A stretch of 64,000 bases of DNA from the NCBI GenBank assembly GCA_965279165.1, contig OZ257140.1:3100001-3164000 (forward strand), read 5' to 3'. The stretch comes from JBAYIE01 sp965279165. GTDB lineage: Bacteria; Bacteroidota; Bacteroidia; UKL13-3. Numbering within the stretch: position 1 is the stretch's first letter; each line of letters starts with the position of its first letter. The notes under the pieces were generated by a model that saw only the letters and a list, made by a program, of their open reading frames with translations, was not told where the DNA came from and did not search any database. A program made the translations under genes and the position numbers. Below are positions 45,755-55,059 of this stretch, one piece after another.

Positions 45755-46954
45755 TTATGCGACAAAGTCGTTTAGATAAGCATACTTATCTGTGAGTTTT
45801 CCATTTTTTACGATGGTAGCATTTTTAATAATATCACCTTTGTCTTCATACAATAGATAAGGAAACACATGTCGAATCAGTTGTTCACCAAATTCTCTGG
45901 AAGAATCCAAAGGTAATTCACATGGTAAATTTCCTACCGATTGCACGTCGATGGTTTCTTTGCCAAAGGGAGCAACCGCTGTTTCCAGAAAAGGGTGGTA
46001 ACCATAATATGGGTCAAGAATGGTGGTGCTTTTAATGGTTGAAGGCAATGGGCCCGGAATATCACAAGAAATATCCGATATGATTTGGAGGTTAAAATCC
46101 TGTCGTTTCATTTCTTCAATGGTAAAGAAAGGTTCAACACCTTCCTTCCAGAAAACAGCGTTAATAAGAATATCTCCTTTTTTATAATAAGGTTCAAAAC
46201 AGCTCCGGTAATCTTCAGGATGCTTGTAAAAATCCGATTTATCCCATTCTCTTTTGTCTTTTCGTTCGTAATAATCTTCGCTTCTTAATTGCACAAAAAC
46301 GGTGTGGTCGTATGTGTTTTCGAGGAATTCCTGAGGTGTTACGTGGTGTATATGCAGTTTTTTAAGAAACTCCAATGAGCCATGGGCAACCCGCCCATCT
46401 CCGCATAAAATTATTTTCGTAGGTGGAATTTCAACTTTCCCATATTGGGCATACATGGATTCCATGGTAGCACATTGGTTGGCAGGTAAAATACTATATG
46501 CACCGGTTTTTTTACCCCACATAAGCAAGGCATAATGTGTGCCAACAATACCTGCAAACCTTCCAAATCCAATTATTCGGTTCCCTGCATCCCAAACCAG
46601 GGTTTCATAGTCGATTAAGGTGATATGCTTGCGTATAATTTCTCGCAGTAATGATCGATTATGCACTTGTTTTTTAATGGTATGAGAAAAGAATAGGTAG
46701 GTTTTATGCGCTACTAATTCGGATATAGGAATTTCTTTAACCCCAAGTATGATATCTGCTTTTTCGAGTGAGGTAACAACTTCTATTCCTTCACTTCGGT
46801 ATTCATCATCAGTAAAGCACCTGTCAGGCGAAGTTTGCACAATCACTTCAATTCCGGGAAAAATATCCATTACTTCTCTGCAATGTTTAGGATTTAATGG
46901 CGAACGTTTGTCGGCCGGAAGTTTCCCTTCCCTGATAATGCCAATTACTGTCAT
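45755..46954 (-). CDS. Saccharopine dehydrogenase (lysine-forming)/alanine dehydrogenase-like enzyme
   Basis: The 399-residue protein starts TVIGIIREGKLPADKRSPLNPKHC, the AlaDH/PNT N-terminal substrate domain, with DIILGVKEIP and YLFFSHTIKKQ that recall saccharopine dehydrogenase (NAD+, L-lysine-forming). The NAD domain has IILCGDGRVAHGSLEFL and ISDISCDIPGPLPSTI. It most resembles LYS1-type or AlaDH-like enzymes of Bacteroidota; lysine metabolism is likely, exact reaction not certain. It diverges from tyrS with a 91-bp shared upstream region. Confidence 0.8.
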   Translation of the reverse strand: MTVIGIIREGKLPADKRSPLNPKHCREVMDIFPGIEVIVQTSPDRCFTDDEYRSEGIEVVTSLEKADIILGVKEIPISELVAHKTYLFFSHTIKKQVHNRSLLREIIRKHITLIDYETLVWDAGNRIIGFGRFAGIVGTHYALLMWGKKTGAYSILPANQCATMESMYAQYGKVEIPPTKIILCGDGRVAHGSLEFLKKLHIHHVTPQEFLENTYDHTVFVQLRSEDYYERKDKREWDKSDFYKHPEDYRSCFEPYYKKGDILINAVFWKEGVEPFFTIEEMKRQDFNLQIISDISCDIPGPLPSTIKSTTILDPYYGYHPFLETAVAPFGKETIDVQSVGNLPCELPLDSSREFGEQLIRHVFPYLLYEDKGDIIKNATIVKNGKLTDKYAYLNDFVA

Positions 46955-47045
46955 AGTAACGAATCTAAGGATTAGGAAACAAAATTAACAAACTATTAAA
47001 ACATCGGTATGACTTGTATCAACAAATAACTTATTTTCGCGCTAC

Positions 47046-48338
47046 ATGAGTACGACAAATTTTGTAGAAGAAATGAGGTGGAGAAATATGCTCCACGATA
47101 TGATGCCGGGAACGGAAGATATTTTAAATGCCGGTATGGTTTCCGGATATATTGGTTTTGATCCAACAGCCGATTCTTTGCATGTTGGCCATTTGATGCA
47201 GGTTATGACGTTGATACATTTTCAACGAGCAGGACATAAGCCTTTTGCTTTGGTAGGAGGAGCAACCGGTATGGTTGGTGATCCTTCAGGAAAAAGTGCA
47301 GAGAGAAATTTATTAAGTGAAGATGTTTTGCAAATGAATCAAAAAGGTATTCAAGGGCAGCTTGAACGATTTTTAGATTTCGAAACCGGTGAGAATAGTG
47401 CGGTGATGGTAAATAATTACGATTGGTTTAAAGGATTAACTTTTCTTGATTTTATTAGAGATGTTGGCAAGCATATTACTGTTAATTATATGATGGCCAA
47501 AGATAGTGTGAAGAAACGTTTGGAAGGGGAAACCGGCATGTCGTTTACCGAATTTACGTATCAACTTGTTCAAGGATTTGATTTCTATTATCTATGGAAA
47601 AACCATGGTATCAAAATTCAATTGGGAGGAAGCGACCAATGGGGAAATATCGTAACCGGAACGGAATTAATCAGACGTAAAGCAGGAGGTGAGGCGTTTG
47701 CTATTACAACCAATTTGATTAAAAAATCGGATGGCACTAAATTTGGGAAAACAGAAAGTGGAGCAATTTGGTTGGATCCGCTAAAAACTTCTCCTTATAA
47801 ATTTTATCAATTTTGGCTAAATGCAAGTGATGATGATGCAAAAAGTTGGATTCGTATATTTACTTTATTGAGCAAAGAAGCGATTGAAACCATTGAAGCA
47901 GAACATTTAGCAGCTCCACATTTAAGGGCTTTACAAAAAGCATTGGCAAACGAAATTACAACGAGGGTGCATGGTGAACAGGAGCTTAAAAATGCGATTG
48001 AGGCATCAACCATTTTGTTTGGCAATGCTACATCTGAGGCATTTGCAAGTTTAAACGAAGGTATATTTTTAGATATTTTTGAAGGTGTTCCACAGTTCAC
48101 TATTTCTAAAGATGAACTAAGCATTGGCATTCCGATAATTGATTTTTTAGCAGAAAAAACCCAAATCTTACCATCTAAAGGTGAAGCTAAAAAAATGTTG
48201 ACAGGAGGCGGAATACAAATTAACAAAGTTAAAACTGACGATATTCTGGCGAACATAGGAACTACGCAACTAATCAATAATAAGTATATTATTGTGCAAA
48301 AAGGGAAGAAGAATTATTACTTGGTAATCGCCTCTTAA
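47046..48338 (+). CDS. tyrS: Tyrosyl-tRNA synthetase
   Basis: The 430-residue class I synthetase has the HIGH-equivalent HVGH at 46-49, the tyrosine-binding region GFDPTADSLHVGHLMQ, QGFDFYYLWKN and QLGGSDQWGN, the KMSKS-type KFGKTESG and a C-terminal S4 RNA-binding domain (PSKGEAKKMLTGGGIQINK). It charges tRNA-Tyr. Start 46-49 bp after a TATTTTCG that is one base off the -7 consensus. The next gene follows by 7 bp. Confidence 0.97.
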   Translation: MSTTNFVEEMRWRNMLHDMMPGTEDILNAGMVSGYIGFDPTADSLHVGHLMQVMTLIHFQRAGHKPFALVGGATGMVGDPSGKSAERNLLSEDVLQMNQKGIQGQLERFLDFETGENSAVMVNNYDWFKGLTFLDFIRDVGKHITVNYMMAKDSVKKRLEGETGMSFTEFTYQLVQGFDFYYLWKNHGIKIQLGGSDQWGNIVTGTELIRRKAGGEAFAITTNLIKKSDGTKFGKTESGAIWLDPLKTSPYKFYQFWLNASDDDAKSWIRIFTLLSKEAIETIEAEHLAAPHLRALQKALANEITTRVHGEQELKNAIEASTILFGNATSEAFASLNEGIFLDIFEGVPQFTISKDELSIGIPIIDFLAEKTQILPSKGEAKKMLTGGGIQINKVKTDDILANIGTTQLINNKYIIVQKGKKNYYLVIAS

Positions 48339-48345
48339 AAATAAA

Positions 48346-48789
48346 ATGGAAATAAAACTAGCAGAACATTTTGATGAAAAAGGACGAAAATGTAGTCCTT
48401 TATTACCCGAAAATATAAAGAATTATTTAATCGATATCGATGGTACAATTTGTGAAGATGTACCAAACGAAGAACCGGAAAGGATGTTAACCTGCGAAGA
48501 AATTCCGGGTGCAAAAGAACAAGTTAACAAATGGTTTGACGAAGGACATATCATTACTTTTTTTACTTCCCGTCTCGAATCGCATCGTGCAAATACCGAA
48601 CAATGGTTAAAAGAAAGGGGGTTTAAATGGCATGGCATTATCTTTGGTAAACCACGTGGAGGGAATTACCATTGGATAGACGATAGAACCGTTAAAGCAA
48701 CTAAGTTTGTTGGACAATTTGGCGAATTTATTAAAGTGATGAAGGAAATTGATGTGTTTCCTAATGGCGATATTGAAATTAAACAATGA
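48346..48789 (+). CDS. HAD-like phosphatase/hydrolase
   Basis: The 147-residue protein has the HAD nucleophile strand YLIDIDGTICEDV (near 28-40) and HIITFFTSRLESHRANTEQWLKERGF (near 66-90), with GNYHWIDDRTVKATKF near 105 as the acidic motif. It resembles small HAD hydrolases sometimes labelled phosphoheptose-isomerase-like. It overlaps the flavin reductase start by 4 bp and is probably in an operon with tyrS. Substrate unknown. Confidence 0.8.
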   Translation: MEIKLAEHFDEKGRKCSPLLPENIKNYLIDIDGTICEDVPNEEPERMLTCEEIPGAKEQVNKWFDEGHIITFFTSRLESHRANTEQWLKERGFKWHGIIFGKPRGGNYHWIDDRTVKATKFVGQFGEFIKVMKEIDVFPNGDIEIKQ

Positions 48790-49697
48790 AAAACCAACCG
48801 GCTTTTAGAACCTATAAATTGGATGACTTAAAACCTGCGGATGTACAAGGGTTATTGCAAGGTGCAATTGCACCCAGGCCAATTTGTTTTGCCAGCACCA
48901 TCGATGCCAATGGAAAAGTTAACCTGAGTCCATTTAGTTTCTTTAATATTTTTAGCAGCAATCCGCCTATAGTTATTTTTTCACCTGCCAGAAGGGTGCG
49001 CGACAATACTATTAAGCACACATTAGAAAATGTAATGACAGTGCCCGAAGTGGTGATTAATGTGGTTAACTTTGATATGGTTCAGCAAACGAGTTTGGCC
49101 AGTACCGAATACCCAAAAGATACCAATGAATTTATAAAAGCGGGATTTACCGAAGAACCATCTTTGTTTGTTAAACCACCCAGGGTAAAAGAATCACCGG
49201 TTCAAATGGAGTGTATCGTGAATCAGATAATCCCATTAGGTGAAAAAGGAGGGGCAGGTAATCTGGTGATTTGTGAAGTGAAAATGGTACATGTAAATGT
49301 GGATGTATTAAATGCCGTTGGTAAAATTGATCAGGAGAAAATTGATTTGGTTGCACGTATGGGTGGAGATTGGTATGCTCGGGCTTTTGGTGATGCCTTG
49401 TTTGAAGTTCCTAAGCCATTAACCACGCTCGGTATCGGGGTGGATAGTTTGCCGGAGGAAATTAAGCATAGCAATATTTTAACCGGAAACGATTTAGGCA
49501 TGCTTGGTAATTCGGAATATTTACCGGATGCCGATAGCATCGAAGTTTATAAACGCATGAATAAAGAATTACAAACCTTACATTTAGAGAATAAAGGAGA
49601 GGAGTTGGTTCAAAAATTGCATCAGTATGCACATTTATTATTATTAAAAAAGGAAGTGCAAGATGCATGGAAGGTTTTGTTAAGTATTGGGAATTGA
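48786..49697 (+). CDS. Flavin reductase family protein
   Basis: The 303-residue protein has the FMN-binding split barrel at about 10-180: GAIAPRPICFASTIDANGKVNLSPFSFFNIFSSNPPIVIFSPA, RVRDNTIKHTLENV and VINVVNFDMVQQTS. The C-terminal third is a separate helical extension (from about 200). Members reduce or oxidise flavin with a partner. It overlaps the HAD gene by 4 bp. Confidence 0.9.
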   Translation: MKNQPAFRTYKLDDLKPADVQGLLQGAIAPRPICFASTIDANGKVNLSPFSFFNIFSSNPPIVIFSPARRVRDNTIKHTLENVMTVPEVVINVVNFDMVQQTSLASTEYPKDTNEFIKAGFTEEPSLFVKPPRVKESPVQMECIVNQIIPLGEKGGAGNLVICEVKMVHVNVDVLNAVGKIDQEKIDLVARMGGDWYARAFGDALFEVPKPLTTLGIGVDSLPEEIKHSNILTGNDLGMLGNSEYLPDADSIEVYKRMNKELQTLHLENKGEELVQKLHQYAHLLLLKKEVQDAWKVLLSIGN

Positions 49698-49722
49698 TTT
49701 TTATACATTTGGTCTTACTAAA

Positions 49723-50838
49723 ATGCGAATAGCTTATATCATATTGGGATTGTGTTTGGGTAATCTGCTTGTGGCTCAAAATCATTTAAAAGTGTCGTTG
49801 ATTTTGCCGTTTTGCAGCAAACAGATTGCACAGAATCCTAAGCATCCAAATGCTGAGTTGGGAAAAGTGACAAGGGAATATTATCAGGGATTATTGCTTG
49901 CACTCGATTCATTGGATAAACTAGATATGAAAGTCAAATTATCGGTGTTCGATACCCAAAACGATAGTTTGGTAACCCTTAAACAAATACAGAAACCGGC
50001 TTTCAAAGAATCGGAACTGATTATCGGTCCTGTTTTACAAGGTGGAAATAAATTGTTATCCCCTTTTGCCAAAGAAAATAAGGTGTATCACGTTTCGCCA
50101 TTAATGACATTTTCTAAAACCAAACTGGTCGATGATTATTGGGTTTCTTCTAACCCGGATTTACCTTCGTTTGCGCCGCTGGTATTTAATTACCTAAAGG
50201 ATTATGAAGATAGTTTGAATATTGTGGTTATAAGTGATCAATCCACATTCGATAAGAGTTTTACCCCGGCATTCAAAAAGATTATTCCTGATAATAAAAA
50301 TATCAAAATAAAGGTGGTAGTATATACGCCGACTAACGATATCAATACCTATTTAATACCTAATATAACCAATGTATTGATTATGCCAACTTCGAAAGAA
50401 CAGTTGGCGAACAGTATCCTTTATTCGGTTAAAGACAGTACGTATTTTCCTCGGTTGATGACTATTGGGTTTCAGCAATGGCTTGAATTTAAAAATGCAG
50501 ATATTGCTTTATGGCAAACCAAAAATGTTCATTTTGCTACCACCAGTTATATCAATTATTCCGATTCCCTCACCACGCAATTTGTGAAGTTGTACAGAGA
50601 GAAGTATTTTACCGAACCTTCAGAAGCCGCAATCAAAGGATATGACCAGGGTTTGTTTTATATAACAAACCGTTATTTGCTAGGCCGCGATTTTATGAAA
50701 CAGTTGGAAGGCAAACCCACCAAATTAATACATACAACCTTTCAATTTAGAAAGTCGAAAGAGGGTGGTGCCTACCAGAATAATTATTTGAATTTTATTA
50801 CGTTTGATAACGATGTTTTAAAAGAAACCGCCAAATGA
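49723..50838 (+). CDS. Type I periplasmic-binding-fold protein (ABC-type substrate-binding-like)
   Basis: The 371-residue protein (ATG at 49723) has a signal peptide (MRIAYIILGLCLGNLLVAQ) and a two-lobed ligand-binding-like body: SLILPFCSKQI, EYYQGLLLALDSLDKL, ELIIGPVLQGGNKLLSPFAKENKVYHVSPLMTF and LNIVVISDQSTFDKSFTP. This resembles the Peripl_BP_6/LivJ family. No transporter genes are nearby, so it may be a sensor or lipid-linked receptor. It follows the flavin reductase by 25 bp. Confidence 0.78.
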   Translation: MRIAYIILGLCLGNLLVAQNHLKVSLILPFCSKQIAQNPKHPNAELGKVTREYYQGLLLALDSLDKLDMKVKLSVFDTQNDSLVTLKQIQKPAFKESELIIGPVLQGGNKLLSPFAKENKVYHVSPLMTFSKTKLVDDYWVSSNPDLPSFAPLVFNYLKDYEDSLNIVVISDQSTFDKSFTPAFKKIIPDNKNIKIKVVVYTPTNDINTYLIPNITNVLIMPTSKEQLANSILYSVKDSTYFPRLMTIGFQQWLEFKNADIALWQTKNVHFATTSYINYSDSLTTQFVKLYREKYFTEPSEAAIKGYDQGLFYITNRYLLGRDFMKQLEGKPTKLIHTTFQFRKSKEGGAYQNNYLNFITFDNDVLKETAK

Positions 50839-50864
50839 ATTACGTAATTTCGTAATTACGTAAC

Positions 50865-52269
50865 CACTGTTGTCCGGTTAATTTTTAATTAGAGATCATA
50901 TCTGTTGGTAATCTTAGTACTTCAGCGATATAATTGTTTTTTTTAAAATATAGCCCCCTTTGTAAATAGAATTAGCTGTGAATTAGATTGTCTGTTCTCG
51001 TATTGAATGCATAGTTGATCAGGGTTGTTCAAGAATCTAAATAGATTTAGGTAGTTCATTAAATGTAGACGAACCATTGCGCTTATATTGGCGAATGACC
51101 ATTTTTTCTTCAATCTTTTTGAAACTATTTTCAATAGTAAATCAGTTATTAGCGCACACCAAATCTGGATTTTAATTGCATTTTCAGATTCTCCTAAGAA
51201 ATTATGAAGTTGGTGATTTTGCTTTAAACGCTTAAACAATAACTCTATTTGCCATCTTCTATCGTAAATACCCGCAATGACAGATGGCTTGAATCTGTAC
51301 CCATTTGTTATAAATATAAATTCTTTCCCTGATTCATGATCATGATAAATTACACGTCTAACTTTAATCCGAATCGTTTTTTTGTTGCTTGGTCTTCCTA
51401 AAAACACAATATCATCAGCTATTACGCCTAAGGCGCTTTCCTCTATGCTTACTTCATTCTTCTTTACCAACACTATGTTTGCGCCATCAACCATTCTAGT
51501 CACCCAAGTCACATTTGCTTTTCTCCATAACTCAAATTGACCGTAATGATTGTATCCTTTGTCAAAAACCACTATTGCACCTTTTGGTAATTCAATCTTG
51601 TTGAATATTGATTTGTCACTTGCGGCAGCAGGAGTAATCAAAACAAAACGGGGAACGTCTTCAGTAGCTTTAACCAACATGTGAGCTTTTGCCCCTCCTT
51701 TTCTTCTCCCGTTCACAGCACGTATGCCCATACCCTTCATTACTTCAGAGAACAATGTTATAGTAGTAGAATCTATAAGAAAAAGTCGATTTTCAACTGT
51801 CCCTCTTATTCGGCTGTCCGGTAAAAATTTAAAGTAATATCGATATATACGGCTATATACATCACTAAAGAATGCGTCACTTCTGTTTTGATTGGCCTCA
51901 GCCAAGGTACTTCTACGAGGTATATATCGTAGCCCAAGGTGGCCAAGCTTCTGATGGCATGCCATTAGTCCAGTAGTAACTTCTCTCAAGGAAGTACATT
52001 TTTGAAAAGATGCATAAAGCATAGCAACCAAATGATCATATGATCTGAACTTCTTGTAGTAATGGTCGGACATATGCTTACGAACCGATAATGCAATAAC
52101 ACCTGATGGAATTAAAGAAAGTAGCTGAGAGAATATCGGCTGTCCGGTAAAAAATGTATTTTTGCTCATAAGGTTTTTGTTTTAAGTGTAGTAACTCAAA
52201 TCTAAACCTTTGGGAGTTCGAAAGGACTCCCTTTTTAACATTATTAATTAATTTCCCCGGACAATAGTG
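50865..52269. mobile_element. IS4-family insertion sequence
   Basis: A 1405-bp element has ends CACTGTTGTCCGGTT on the left and the reverse complement of CACTATTGTCCGGGG on the right, giving terminal inverted repeats of at least 13 bases with few mismatches. Next to them lie ATTACGTAAC (50855-50864) and ATTGCGTAAC (52270-52279), a likely 10-bp target duplication with one mismatch. The single transposase gene is on the minus strand. Confidence 0.9.
50943..52169 (-). CDS. IS4-family transposase
   Basis: The 408-residue transposase has a DUF4372-like N-terminal region (TGQPIFSQLLSLI, YDHLVAMLYASFQ) and the DDE residues Asp133 (LIDSTTITLF), Asp203 (VVFDKGYNHY) and Glu309. Y302, R305, E309 and K316 fit the IS4 Y-(2)-R-(3)-E-(6)-K signature exactly. 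It looks full length and intact, so the element may still be active or recently inserted. Confidence 0.95.
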   Translation of the reverse strand: MSKNTFFTGQPIFSQLLSLIPSGVIALSVRKHMSDHYYKKFRSYDHLVAMLYASFQKCTSLREVTTGLMACHQKLGHLGLRYIPRRSTLAEANQNRSDAFFSDVYSRIYRYYFKFLPDSRIRGTVENRLFLIDSTTITLFSEVMKGMGIRAVNGRRKGGAKAHMLVKATEDVPRFVLITPAAASDKSIFNKIELPKGAIVVFDKGYNHYGQFELWRKANVTWVTRMVDGANIVLVKKNEVSIEESALGVIADDIVFLGRPSNKKTIRIKVRRVIYHDHESGKEFIFITNGYRFKPSVIAGIYDRRWQIELLFKRLKQNHQLHNFLGESENAIKIQIWCALITDLLLKIVSKRLKKKWSFANISAMVRLHLMNYLNLFRFLNNPDQLCIQYENRQSNSQLILFTKGAIF

Positions 52270-52291
52270 ATTGCGTAACTACGTAATTGCG

Positions 52292-52756
52292 TTAATTAAA
52301 CATTCCGCTTTCAAATCCGGTATCTACCTGTAATTCCGAACGGTTGTCGGCAGCCTCGGTTGCAAGTACATCGCAACGTTCGTTTTCTTTATGTCCTGCA
52401 TGTCCTTTAATCCAACGAAAAGAAATATGATTTTTAGGATACAATGTCAGAAATCGTTTCCATAAATCGGCATTCTTTTTTCCTTTAAAATCTTTCTTCT
52501 CCCAACCAAATACCCATTTTTTTTCCACTGATTCGCATACATATTTCGAGTCGGTGTAAATATGAATATGGAGACCATTCATTTTTAAGGATTCGAGGGC
52601 AACAATTACCGCAAGTAATTCCATTCGGTTGTTTGTGGTGTTTCTGAAACCTGCCGACATTTCTTTTCTATGCTTTGCAGATACCATAACAATGCCATAA
52701 CCACCGGGACCGGGGTTTCCCCTCGATGAACCATCCGTAAAAATATTAACCTGCAT
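52292..52756 (-). CDS. rnhA: Ribonuclease HI
   Basis: The 154-residue enzyme starts NIFTDGSSRGNPGPGGYG (catalytic Asp8), then NRMELLAVIVALE (Glu near 47), IYTDSKYV (Asp near 68) and FRWIKGHAGHKENERCDVLA (His and final Asp near 132). It cleaves RNA in RNA-DNA hybrids. The 3' end overlaps A+T-rich words next to the IS. It starts 1 bp after the GNAT stop. Confidence 0.95.
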   Translation of the reverse strand: MQVNIFTDGSSRGNPGPGGYGIVMVSAKHRKEMSAGFRNTTNNRMELLAVIVALESLKMNGLHIHIYTDSKYVCESVEKKWVFGWEKKDFKGKKNADLWKRFLTLYPKNHISFRWIKGHAGHKENERCDVLATEAADNRSELQVDTGFESGMFN

Positions 52757-52757
52757 G

Positions 52758-53204
52758 TTATAAAGTGATTCTAAAAACAGTCCATTCGTCCATCGGTTTG
52801 GCTCCCATGGTTTTGTAAAAATCGATGGCAGGCGTATTCCAGTCTAACACACTCCATTCCACTCGGCCACTATTTCTTTCTTTGGCGGTATTGATTACTG
52901 CGTTCAAAAGTGCTTTGCCATATCCTTTGCCTCGTTGTTCGGGTAAAACAAATAAATCTTCGAGATAGATTCCTGACTTTGCTCTAAAGGTTGAGTAATT
53001 GTGAAAGAACAAAGCAAAACCAACCGGTAATGCATCTTCAAAACAAAGCAATACTTCTGCATAGGCTTTACCACCGAACAAGGTTTCCTCGAGCGCTTCT
53101 AATGTTGTTTCCACTTCATGAGAGAGCTTTTCATAAGCAGCTATACCTTTAATAAATTCGAGTATTAAAGGGGTGTCTTTCTTTTCCGCAAATCGAATAT
53201 GCAT
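52758..53204 (-). CDS. GNAT-family N-acetyltransferase
   Basis: The 148-residue protein has the acetyl-CoA pyrophosphate loop LFVLPEQRGKGYGKALLNAV (near 86-105; R-G-x-G-Y-G) and a C-terminal NTPAIDFYKTMGAKPMDEW. The overall size fits diamine/ribosomal-type GNATs (DLFVLPEQRG is common in this group). It shares one base with the 166-residue secreted-protein gene upstream on the same strand. Acceptor unknown. Confidence 0.9.
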   Translation of the reverse strand: MHIRFAEKKDTPLILEFIKGIAAYEKLSHEVETTLEALEETLFGGKAYAEVLLCFEDALPVGFALFFHNYSTFRAKSGIYLEDLFVLPEQRGKGYGKALLNAVINTAKERNSGRVEWSVLDWNTPAIDFYKTMGAKPMDEWTVFRITL

Positions 53205-53704
53205 CAGTTGCTCTTTAATATAAATCGTCCTTTGTATTTCTTGATTACGATAAAATCTTTTAATTCAGCTTGGATATCAAATGTGATTTGCCATGTATTT
53301 GCATTTATTTTTTTTCCGGATATCGTTCCTTTTGTAATGGGTTTAAAGCCTCGATCGGCACAAAAACATCCCAGTAAATAGTAGGCATTGGCATTTACCA
53401 ATTGTTTATCTTTAAGCATAAACGAAGTTTTAGTTGTTTCAGGAATTTGAAACGCAATTACTTCTACCTTTTCATCGTCTGTCATATCTGCATATTCGGC
53501 ATGTTGACGGCGGTATTCAAAGTAAATAGCTTTGCCGGGTTTTAATTCCGGGGCAAATCCTGCACTATCGGGCTGCGAATACACCAATTCAATTTTTGTG
53601 TTTTTAACCCACTTGGTTGTTGTAGAGGTCGGGTTTAATTTTCCGGTTTGTCCGTTTGCAAGGATAAAACAGAAACAAAAAACCGTTAATAGTAAGTTTC
53701 TCAT
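53204..53704 (-). CDS. Hypothetical secreted protein
   Basis: The 166-residue protein has a signal peptide (MRNLLLTVFCFCFILANGQ) and a small body of strands (KIELVYSQPDSAGFAPELKPGKAIYFEYRRQ, KVEVIAFQIPE, WQITFDIQAEL). No known family is recognised. It overlaps the GNAT gene by one base and probably shares its transcript. It lies 18 bp after the folC stop on the same strand. Confidence 0.65.
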   Translation of the reverse strand: MRNLLLTVFCFCFILANGQTGKLNPTSTTTKWVKNTKIELVYSQPDSAGFAPELKPGKAIYFEYRRQHAEYADMTDDEKVEVIAFQIPETTKTSFMLKDKQLVNANAYYLLGCFCADRGFKPITKGTISGKKINANTWQITFDIQAELKDFIVIKKYKGRFILKSN

Positions 53705-53722
53705 GGTTCAATAATACTAAAA

Positions 53723-55006
53723 TTAAATCGCCTCAGCCACAACAAAAGTGCTGCCTCCGATAAATATTAAATCGTTAACGGATGCAGCTTTCTTTGCAGC
53801 TTCTAATGCATGTTGCACCGATGTATAAGCATTTCCATGTAAATCTAATTGGGATGCCTGTTCTCTTAATTCATTTGCCGGTAATGCCCTGGGTAAATCG
53901 GCATTGCAAAAATAATAGGTTGCCTTCTTTGGTAATAGCTGTAAAATTTTTGAGATGTCTTTGTCTTTAACCATACCAATAACCATATGCAGAGAGTCGT
54001 ATGTTTGCATCAACAATTGTTGGATGATATACCGAATGCCATCTGCATTATGTCCGGTATCGCAAATGATGGTGGGGTGTTGTGAAAGGGTTTGCCAACG
54101 CCCCATTAAGCCGGTGTTGGACTTTACTTTTGCCAGACCCAGGATGATATGGTTGTCCGAAATATTGAATCCTAATTTTTGCAATTCCAGAACCGATAAT
54201 AAAACTGTTTTTATGTTTTGTAACTGATACAATCCACCTAAAGAACAATTGGCTTCGATTAGATTATTATCTTGATGCAAACTGTTAAAGTGAATTCCGT
54301 CCATAACGAAAACAGGATTTTTCAATTGTATTTCCCGATCGGCAAATTGAATAGGTGCTTGTAACTTTAAGGCAGTTTCGGTAAAAATATCTTTTGTTTC
54401 CGCTTGCGTTTCGCCAATTACAACCGGTATTTTTTGTTTGATGATTCCCGCTTTTTCTGAAGCGATTTTACCGAGGGTGTCACCTAATAAATCGGTATGA
54501 TCCCATCCAATATTGGTTATTACAGATAATACAGGTTTAATTACGTTGGTGCTATCAAGTCGGCCACCAAGGCCTGTTTCGATTACTGCGACATCTACAT
54601 TTTGGGTACTGAAGTAATGAAAACATAAGGCCACACACCATTCGAAAAAGGAAGGCGAGATGCGATCGAATGCAGCTTGGTGTTTTGTAATGAATCCAAC
54701 AACAACTTCCTTTGGTATCATCTCGCCATTGATTCGAATACGTTCTCTGAAATCTTTTAAATGCGGCGAAGTATATAGTCCGGTTTTATAGCCTGCTTCC
54801 TGTAAAATACTGGCCAACATATGAGAAGTTGAACCTTTGCCGTTGGTACCTGCGATATGGATACTTTTAAATGTTCTTTCAGGATTTCCAAGAATTGCAC
54901 ATAACGCAAGTGTGTTTTTGAGGTCAGGTTTTAATGCAGCAGCGCCAATACGGGTAAACATAGGTAACTGCGTATACAAATAATCTAATGCTTGCTGATA
55001 ATTCAA
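53723..55006 (-). CDS. folC: Folylpolyglutamate synthase/dihydrofolate synthase
   Basis: The 427-residue Mur-ligase-type enzyme has the ATP loop IAGTNGKGSTSHMLASIL (near 48-65), TGLYTSPHLKDFRERI, ETGLGGRLDSTNVI (near 141-154), TNIGWDHTDLLG and the C-terminal CDTGHNADGIRY. It adds glutamates to folates. Only 53 bp separate it from the tonB gene upstream on the same strand, so the two may share transcription. Confidence 0.95.
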   Translation of the reverse strand: MNYQQALDYLYTQLPMFTRIGAAALKPDLKNTLALCAILGNPERTFKSIHIAGTNGKGSTSHMLASILQEAGYKTGLYTSPHLKDFRERIRINGEMIPKEVVVGFITKHQAAFDRISPSFFEWCVALCFHYFSTQNVDVAVIETGLGGRLDSTNVIKPVLSVITNIGWDHTDLLGDTLGKIASEKAGIIKQKIPVVIGETQAETKDIFTETALKLQAPIQFADREIQLKNPVFVMDGIHFNSLHQDNNLIEANCSLGGLYQLQNIKTVLLSVLELQKLGFNISDNHIILGLAKVKSNTGLMGRWQTLSQHPTIICDTGHNADGIRYIIQQLLMQTYDSLHMVIGMVKDKDISKILQLLPKKATYYFCNADLPRALPANELREQASQLDLHGNAYTSVQHALEAAKKAASVNDLIFIGGSTFVVAEAI

Positions 55007-55059
55007 ATAATTAATGTTAATGCATGCGAAGTAAATGCCACAACCTCAATTAAACAATG

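Noticed and set aside
47807..48277. 156-codon frame opposite tyrS
   Set aside because: It lies wholly antisense to the conserved synthetase and shows no family features.
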